From assembly GCA_026122225.1 (NCBI GenBank), contig JANEZZ010000987.1, positions 186,001-250,000 on the forward strand: a stretch of DNA of 64,000 nt. Reading direction: 5' to 3'. Source of the DNA: Heloderma charlesbogerti (Eukaryota > Chordata > Lepidosauria > Squamata > Helodermatidae). Positions within the stretch are counted from its first letter, which is position 1. The number at the start of each line of letters is the position of its first letter. The notes beneath the pieces were generated by a model. The model saw nothing but the letters and a program-made list of their open reading frames with translations. It did no database searches and was not told where the DNA came from. Position numbers and translations under genes: made by a program. This document shows positions 57,712 to 64,000 of this stretch, in pieces.

Positions 57712-58513
57712 GTGGCACGGAGTGTCTTCTACTAACTTTGGTTGGTGGCCTAGCTATGCCCTTATCTGGACAGGGATAACCTGGCTTCAGTTGTCTATGC
57801 TCTGGTAATTTCCAAGTTAAATTACTGCAATGAACTCTACATGGGGCTGCCTTTGAAGACAGTTCAGAAACTGCAGCTCATGCAAAATATGGCAGCCAGA
57901 TTGATAATGGGGACCAGAAGGTCCGAACATATAAGACCAACTCTGGCCTGCTTGCATTGGCTGCCTGTGTGTTTCCGAGCCCGATTCAAGGTGCTGGTTT
58001 TAACCGATAAAGCCTTACACGGCTTGGGACCACAATACCTGATGGAGCGCCTCTCCCGACATGAACGTACCCATACACTACGCTCAACACCTAAGGCTGT
58101 CCTCTGGCTGCCTACACTGAGGGAAGATCGGAAGACAGCAACAAGGGAGAAGGCCTTTTCAGTGGTGGCCCCCAAATTATGGAATGATCTCACCGACGAG
58201 GCCCACTTGGCGCCAACATTGTTATCTTTTCAGCACCGGGTTAAGATCTTTCTCTTCTCCCAGGCATTCGGCAGTATACAAAAAGTGTTTAATCAATCCT
58301 GGAATGTCTTATGGTTATGGCTGTTTGTTTTGAGATGGTTTGTTTGAAGTTGTTTTAGATATATGTTTCTTTTGTGTATATTGCCTGTTCATGTGTTTTT
58401 TATGAAAATGGTTTTTAATCTCTGTATGTTGTATTTTTAATGTTTTTAATCTTTGTAAACCGCCCAGAGAGCTCCAGCTATTGGGCAGTATAGAAATGTT
58501 CATCATCATCATC
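57712..58513 (+). mobile_element. L2 LINE 3' part with open C-terminal frame
   Basis: The open frame 57841-58347 encodes MGLPLKTVQKLQLMQNMAAR, LIMGTRRSEHIRPTLACLHW, FRARFKVLVLTDKALHGLGP and FSVVAPKLWNDLTDEAHLAP, the L2 RT C-terminus after the catalytic part. The 3' UTR ends with AACCGCCCAGAGAGCTCCAG and TTGGGCAGTATAGAAATG, then a (ATC)n tail. No catalytic motif remains. Confidence 0.9.
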
Positions 58514-60193
58514 TATAAACTACACCATTTAAACAAGCCTACATATTTTATAATAAAACCAGAAAGCGCTTTCAGATCCTTGTTTGGTGGCTGCTCACTA
58601 AGCATAGTTGCTTGGATCCTGTCAGTTTGAACATCACAACAAATCAGAGTTTGGCTTTGCAAAATTGGTTCAGCACTATGCTGGAACCATGCTTCAGAAG
58701 CCTACAACTAGGAAACAAAATGTGTGGTTTAAATCTTAGGGGATGTGAAACCCCAGTATTTTCAGGAAAATTGAGAGTTCTCAGATCTCTGAAATATGAA
58801 ACCATTTATTTAGATATTGAAAATCTAAAACTGCCCTATGCAGTTTCCATACCCTTAAAATCAGTCACATGGTGCTTAACAATCTATGTCTAACAACAAC
58901 AGCAATTCTTAAATTAAGAATAAGAGATGATATATGTTGATAAAGAGGCTTTTCCAGTAATGTTATGACCCACAGTGTAAATGTAGAATCAAGAGTACTT
59001 AAAGTGGTGTAGACCAAAACAAATACAATTTAAGGGGACTATGAAGTCCTGGGTCAAAAGCAAAGTATCCTCTATATGTAAAGCCATTTTGAAAGGGAAC
59101 CTAAAATGTACAAAAGCCAGCACAGGAATAAAAAGACTTGAGGAATAAGTTTCAATGCTAGTTTAAAGAAAGAGGGGGCCTGATGGAGTTCTTGGGGAAG
59201 GAAATTCCACAACTGTGGAACTACCCTCAAAAAGGCCTTGGCCATGGTACTTGCCAACTTTATGCAATATGCATCATGCAAAAAGTGCCAATATGAAAAA
59301 GAATAAGCTGAGTAAAACAACCTCAGAAAGTAGTGGTCATATTACACTATTTCTATTAAGGTAAAACAACAACAAAGAATCTGTATCCAATCTGATATGA
59401 AAGGGAAATCCCTCCTAACCACCAACATTTACAACAGACCACTCTATACTCATCCAATATACTATCTTCGTTTGTTGCCAGCTTTTGTGCCACACGTTAT
59501 TGTCCTTTTGCTTCTATGATTGCTCTAGCACATACAGATGTACACAGCCTAAACTGGCATACTTTTCATTTCAGTCACTGAAACAGCATGTTACTGACCT
59601 TCCAACAGCTAACTGTATTTCTGGGTCAGAAGACAACCTTTCACACAATGTGTGAAATGAAAAATGACATTAACTATTCTGTAGTGAATAAAAACAGCTG
59701 AACAAAACACGGACATCAGAAAAACACATTTCTACAGACAGATGGCAAAGTTGATCAGGAAATGATGACTGGGTTAAACCATGGCTTCAAGTTTATTACA
59801 AATATTTAACAGAAGACATCCGAGTTCACCTAATTTAGTTCAACTCAGTATAGTAGCTTATTCTAAAAAGATAAAGCATAAGGAAAAGGCAAGATGTTGA
59901 GTTTGATGCTACAGTGGTAAGACATAAATTTACACTTTGCTATCCTGAGATATGAAAGCAAGGGGGTAGGTTCAAGTTTGTTTCCTATCCCAAATGAGAT
60001 GCATACAACATCTAAATTTTGAGCAGCAATGGTCACCAGGAAGGAGATCAAATCTAAATAGCCAAATCCCCTCTTCCATTTTGATAACCCAAACTTTAGG
60101 TAGACAGACAGGCAATTATAGCTGAAACAAAAAGGCTTTAAGATAGAAAACACAACTTTAATCCTAATTTGGAATTTTAAAAAACCTTGGATT

Positions 60194-60260
60194 CCAGAGA
60201 ATCATAGAATAGTAGGGTTGGAAGGGGCCTACTAGGCCATTGAGTCCAGACCCTACAGGG
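60194..60260 (-). repeat. CR1 3' tail fragment
   Basis: GAGAATCATAGAATAGTAGG then GGAAGGGGCCTACTAGGCCA is the reverse of the CR1 3' terminus. Only the end is present. Confidence 0.75.
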
Positions 60261-60485
60261 TTGGCTATAGAAGTGCCATATTTTGGTGGAAAGGCAGAGT
60301 ACAAATAAAATGAATAAATACATAAATTTATTAATCAAAATAAATCCACCACAGTATAAACAATCCATATATCACTTCTCTCTCTCATTCATGTGTTCAC
60401 AATCAATTTCTGTATAAAAGGGTGATCCAGTGTAGCTATCAACTTTATTAGTTCTGCAGGAGGGATTTTTCCATCTTTATCCCAA

Positions 60486-60501
60486 AGAGAGAGAGAGAGA
60501 G
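60486..60501. repeat. (GA)n microsatellite
   Basis: A run of eight GA units. Confidence 0.85.
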
Positions 60502-62061
60502 TAATCTAAACCATATCTACAAGGTACTAGCCTTTTAAAAATATGCAACAGAAGAAAGCAACTTTAATTAACAATTTTTACAATTTATTTCAATCTTAAT
60601 TCAATTAGCAATCTTTATAATTTATTTCAGTTTTCATTTAAAGCTTAAGGAAAGCAGAAATGTGTCAATTATAGGTGTCAGTGTATTAGAAGAGACAATA
60701 ATATATTAAAATGCCCGTCTTTACCCAGCTGTATTTACCCCAGCCTGTATTCTACAGTCCATTATGAGTACTGTTGATCAGACTAAAAATGTGAAGGCCC
60801 GGAAGGAAAATGTGTGCAAGTATTTTTTTTCATTTTTTTTTCCTGGCCATTCAAATCTTTAGGATGATATGCATGGAAGCCTTAAGCCACTGAACTGGAT
60901 AAAATATTCAACCTCATTTGTAAGAAAACACAAAAAGCTCCTGTCGTTACTAAGAACAATGAGCAGTTATTTTATTCTCAGTGGTACCAAACTCCAGTTC
61001 TGCTGTCACTTCTCTGGAGCCTGAAATGTGACCATGCAGAGACTCTCAAACCTACTATAGAGAAAAAAATACATGAAGACTGTCCTCTTTGTAAATATAC
61101 ACAATCCAAAATTGTAGTTTACAAATTATTCTGAAACAAAGAGTGGGGGGTTGGAGAACTCCGGGAGTTCAAATCTCCAAATAAAAAGTATGTCAAGTTT
61201 AGCTGTGGGGTTTAACAGCATCAAGCTTTGGAGGATCAGTTTCCTTAAATCAATTATGATCAATACAAGCCAGATGTCTAGGCTGTCATGCTGTATAGAG
61301 CTATCTGCATGATAAGGTCACTGCATCTGTCAGTGGGAGACAACTGCAGAGGCATCACATCTGAAAACTCCCTAACCTCACAGCCCATCTATTTGAGAAC
61401 GCTCCATCAGGGATTAAGATGTGCCGTGAAGGGGTTACCATGTTTGACAGTCTTTGTCAAATTATTATTTTTTAAACTGTCATGAGGAAATAAGGTACAT
61501 CAAAGCAAGGCTGCTGTTCTGATAGGCTCTACATGTTTCTAATGGTCTTCATTAAACTACATATATTTCTACTCACTCACCCCTTTAAAAATACTTTATG
61601 TACTTTCCCACAATTTGCATAATCTTAAAATACATCATACTGAATACCAGTTATCTGGAAAGCTAGTACTATAATTAAATGTCATTTCTGGGAGGGGACA
61701 GACATTACAAGTTCAGTCTTTTTCATATCTAATATTATATTGCAATTTGCAAAAATCATGTCACTCCTGCTGTTTTAGAAACTCACTTTAGAACAGCAGT
61801 GACTATTAGGATTTTTTTCATCATAAAGCAGCTATGATTTCTATAGTTATAAAATGAGAGTTATTACGGATAGTGACAGATCATACATCCCTGTGGGGAA
61901 AAATAAAGTGCTAGCAGGTTGGATGTGCCTTTAAAGCCACTTACAACAATAAAACAACCAAGGATACTTTCAAGAAAGATTTTGTGAGCATCTAGTTTTC
62001 TTTCATTACCTCTAAACATCAGTATTTGTTATGGATCTTTGCTTGAAATTTTTAAGATGTA

Positions 62062-62287
62062 CAGTCAGGGCCAGAAATACTGGAACAAGGATAATTGTTT
62101 TGGCAGTTGGCCTCTGTACACCACCACATTGAAGTTGAAAGGAAACACACCCAGATGGGAGCGAAGTCAGGACTTTCAGCTGTAATTCAAGGAGTTTGAC
62201 AAAAGTGGGGCACTAACCATTCAGAAAGGACAGCCAGTGGCACACACACACACACCCATCATTTGTGGCTCATAAGTAATGGAACAA
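62062..62287. repeat. Left long inverted repeat of the Tc1 element
   Basis: Pairs with 63477-63699. It includes a CACACACACACAC run near 62240 and ends at CATAAGTAATGGAAC. Confidence 0.9.
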
Positions 62288-62318
62288 ACCAACATAACTG
62301 CAAACTTAAGGATTGCCT

Positions 62319-63339
62319 TTAATACCGGGATGAAAATCCTTTGCAGTCAATGACTGCCTGAAGTCTGGAACCCATGGACATGACCAAATGCTGAGTTTCC
62401 TCCCTTGAGATGCTTTGCCAGGCCTTTATTGCAGCTGCCTTCAGCTGCTGCTTGTTTGTGGGTCTTTCTGCCTTCAGTCTTGTCTTCAGTAAGTGAAAAG
62501 CATACTCTATTGGGTTCAGATCAGGTGACTGACTTGGTCATTGAAGAACATCCCATTCCTTTGCCTGGAGAAACTCTTGGGTAGCTTTTGCTGTATGTTT
62601 TGGGTCATTATCCATCTGCAATACGAAGTGGCGTCCTATCCATTTGGCAGCATTCGGCTGAATCTGAGCAGAAAGTATAGCCCTACACACTTCAGAATTC
62701 CTGCTGCGTCTATCAGCAGTCAGGTCATCAATAAACACCAGTGACCCGGTTCCATTGGCAGCCATACATGCCCATGCCATAACACTGCCTCCACCATGTT
62801 TGACAGATGATATGGTATGCTTTGATTCATGAGCTGTTCCTTTCCTTCTCCATACTTTTCCCTTCCCATCATTCTGGTACAAGTTAATCTTGGTTTCATC
62901 AGTCCAAAGAACCTTATTCCAGAACTGGACAGGCTTTTTTAGGTGTTTGCTGGCAAAGGCTAATCTGGCCTTTCTGTTCTTGACTGTTACCAATGGTTTG
63001 CACCTTGTTGTGAAGCCTCTGTATTTACATTCATAAAGCCGTCTCTTGACTGTAGATGTTGACGACATGCCTACCTCCGCAAGAGCATTCTTGACCTGGC
63101 TGGATGTTGTGAAAGGGTTCCTCTTCACCATGAGCAGAATTCTACAGTCATCCACTTTAGTGGTCTTCCAGGCCTTTTGCTGTTGCTGAGCTTGCCAGTT
63201 AATTACTTCTTTTTCAGGATGTTCCAAACTGTTGTATTGGCCACTCCCACTGTTTTTGCTATCTCTCTGATGGGTTTATTTTGTTTCCTCACCTAATGAT
63301 GGCCTCCTTCACTCGCATGGACACCTCTTTGGGCTTCAT
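62319..63339 (-). pseudogene. Tc1-type DD34E transposase, inactivated
   Basis: Runs from ATG 63339 (MKPKEVSMRVKEAII) to the natural stop at 62319-62321 (KGFSSRY), about 340 codons, the usual Tc1 length. The N-terminal DNA-binding part is damaged: a stop appears after the first 16 codons because a base is missing, and a second frame change falls in the AT-hook-like linker. The catalytic part is well kept: WTDETKINLYQNDGKGKVWR with the first Asp, VMAWACMAANGTG, then MDNDPKHTAKATQEFLQ with the second Asp. One TGA replaces the Trp after DVLQ, and PSQSPDLNPIE supplies the Glu exactly 34 residues after the second Asp. The enzyme would cut and paste the element at TA; this copy cannot make it. Confidence 0.92.
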
Positions 63340-63476
63340 ATTGGGAGTTTCAGTGAACAGCTGCCAAATGCAAATGTAACACTCAGAACCACCTCCAGGC
63401 CTTTTCTCTGCTGGATTGGTCATGGGGTACCCAGGAAACAGGCCACACCTGGCCATGCAGCTGCTTGTCAGCCATT

Positions 63477-63699
63477 CGTTCCATTACTTATGAGCCACCA
63501 ACGATGGGTGTGTGTGTATGCCACTGGCTGTCCTTCCTGAATAGTTGATGCCCCACTTTTGTCAAACCCCTTGCATTACAGCTGAAAGTCCTGACTTCGC
63601 TCCCATCTGGGTGTGTTTCCTTTCAACTTCAATGTGGTGATGTACAGAGGCCAACTGCCAAAACAGTTATCCTTGTTCCAATATTTCTGGCCCTGACTG
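63477..63699. repeat. Right long inverted repeat of the Tc1 element
   Basis: Inverse of 62062-62287, beginning at GTTCCATTACTTATGAGCCA and ending GGCCCTGACTG. Confidence 0.9.
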
Positions 63700-64000
63700 T
63701 ATTTCTTCTTGAAGGCAGGTTATATATTATTATTTCACTTCCTGACTCCTAAGTCAGGACAAGCAGAATGGTATCCCACTTTTCCCTCAACAGATCATTT
63801 ATTCCAGAAACACTTACCAACATCGTTTGATTGTAATACTTCATATAATTTACACTGAATAGATTACCCAATGAAAACTAACATTCCATTAATGCTAAGT
63901 GTTTTATATGGAACAGAAAAATGAGTTCTATTTCTACTTTACAAAATCCTCCAATAAGAATAAGGAAAACATTATAGTGCTTTCATTTTCTTCCAGCATT

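Larger units (their letters stand above)
62062..63699 (-). mobile_element. Tc1-type transposon with about 225-bp inverted repeats
   Basis: 1638 bp flanked by TA target duplications (62060-62061 and 63700-63701). Both ends start CAGTCAGGGCCAGAAATA and remain inverted copies for about 225 bp (62062-62287 and 63477-63699) with only scattered differences. Long TIRs with an inner repeat of the GGAACAA motif resemble the IR/DR layout of fish Tc1 elements. It carries a decayed DD34E transposase on minus. The high similarity of the TIRs suggests a fairly recent insertion. Confidence 0.95.
14344..64000 (-). other. SDK1: Putative SDK1 intron upstream of the exon (partial)
   Basis: Inferred intron preceding the Sidekick exon in gene direction; no other Sidekick exon was recognised, so at least 49.6 kb lacks coding host sequence. 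Beyond the elements listed, I see no gene in 14363-15407, 17093-17837, 20481-21469, 22725-23441, 25829-29216, 30662-31109, 32047-32629, 33182-34084, 39820-41783, 44942-46214, 47032-47904, 48431-50540, 50695-52063, 52511-53577, 54146-55599, 58514-60193, 60261-62061 or 63702-64000. These are AT-rich, non-coding in all frames beyond short chance ORFs, and probably hold unrecognised old repeats. Confidence 0.55.

Overview
This window looks like a piece of a squamate reptile (probably lizard) nuclear genome. It has no operons and no long host ORF. It is packed with BovB (RTE) LINEs, L2 and CR1 LINEs, a Sauria/Squam1-type tRNA SINE, MIR remnants, hAT and Tc1 DNA transposons and short palindromic MITEs. 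BovB together with a SINE whose 3' end copies the BovB tail is typical of squamates. The exact species cannot be read from the sequence.

The only host coding sequence I can support is one 160-bp exon on the minus strand (14184-14343). It has a good acceptor and donor and encodes the start of the first Ig domain of a Sidekick cell-adhesion protein, most likely SDK1. The rest of the window is therefore best read as two large SDK1 introns: 14344-64000 is upstream of the exon in gene direction and 1-14183 is downstream.

Layout: 1-518 holds the first copy (A) of an unusual hAT-like element built as a chain of palindromes. 2.1-4.7 kb has LTR-like, MIR and CR1 remnants. 8.28-11.51 kb is a full-length BovB with an 11-bp target-site duplication (TSD), and its 5' terminus folds on paper like an HDV-type ribozyme. 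12.6-14.3 kb has a MIR and the SDK1 exon. 15.7-17.1 kb is a broken copy (B) of the palindromic element fused to an internal BovB fragment. 18.0-20.2 kb is a hAT element with a perfect 8-bp TSD, and inside it sits copy C of the palindromic element with its own perfect 8-bp TSD. 21.7-22.7 kb is a 5'-truncated BovB. 25.0 kb has a 5S-rRNA-derived SINE with a CR1-like tail. 29.2-30.6 kb is an L2 with a 433-codon open RT frame. 31-33.2 kb holds CR1, a MITE and a solo LTR with a 4-bp TSD. 34.1-35.7 kb is L2 interrupted by a MITE. 35.8-39.0 kb is a second full-length BovB (minus). 41.8-43.2 kb is CR1. 44-48.4 kb has MITEs, BovB, and CR1 interrupted by the Sauria SINE. 52.1 kb is an L2-MITE chimera shared with 48 kb. 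53.6 kb is a TTA-flanked MITE. 55.6-58.5 kb holds two L2s, one split by BovB. 62.06-63.70 kb is a Tc1 element with about 225-bp inverted repeats.

The parts interact mainly as parasites and hosts. BovB machinery likely moves the Sauria SINE, CR1 machinery likely moves the 5S SINE, and elements insert into one another in a readable order. The palindromic element carries a conserved splice donor that, in copies B and C, points in the SDK1 sense direction just upstream of the SDK1 exon.
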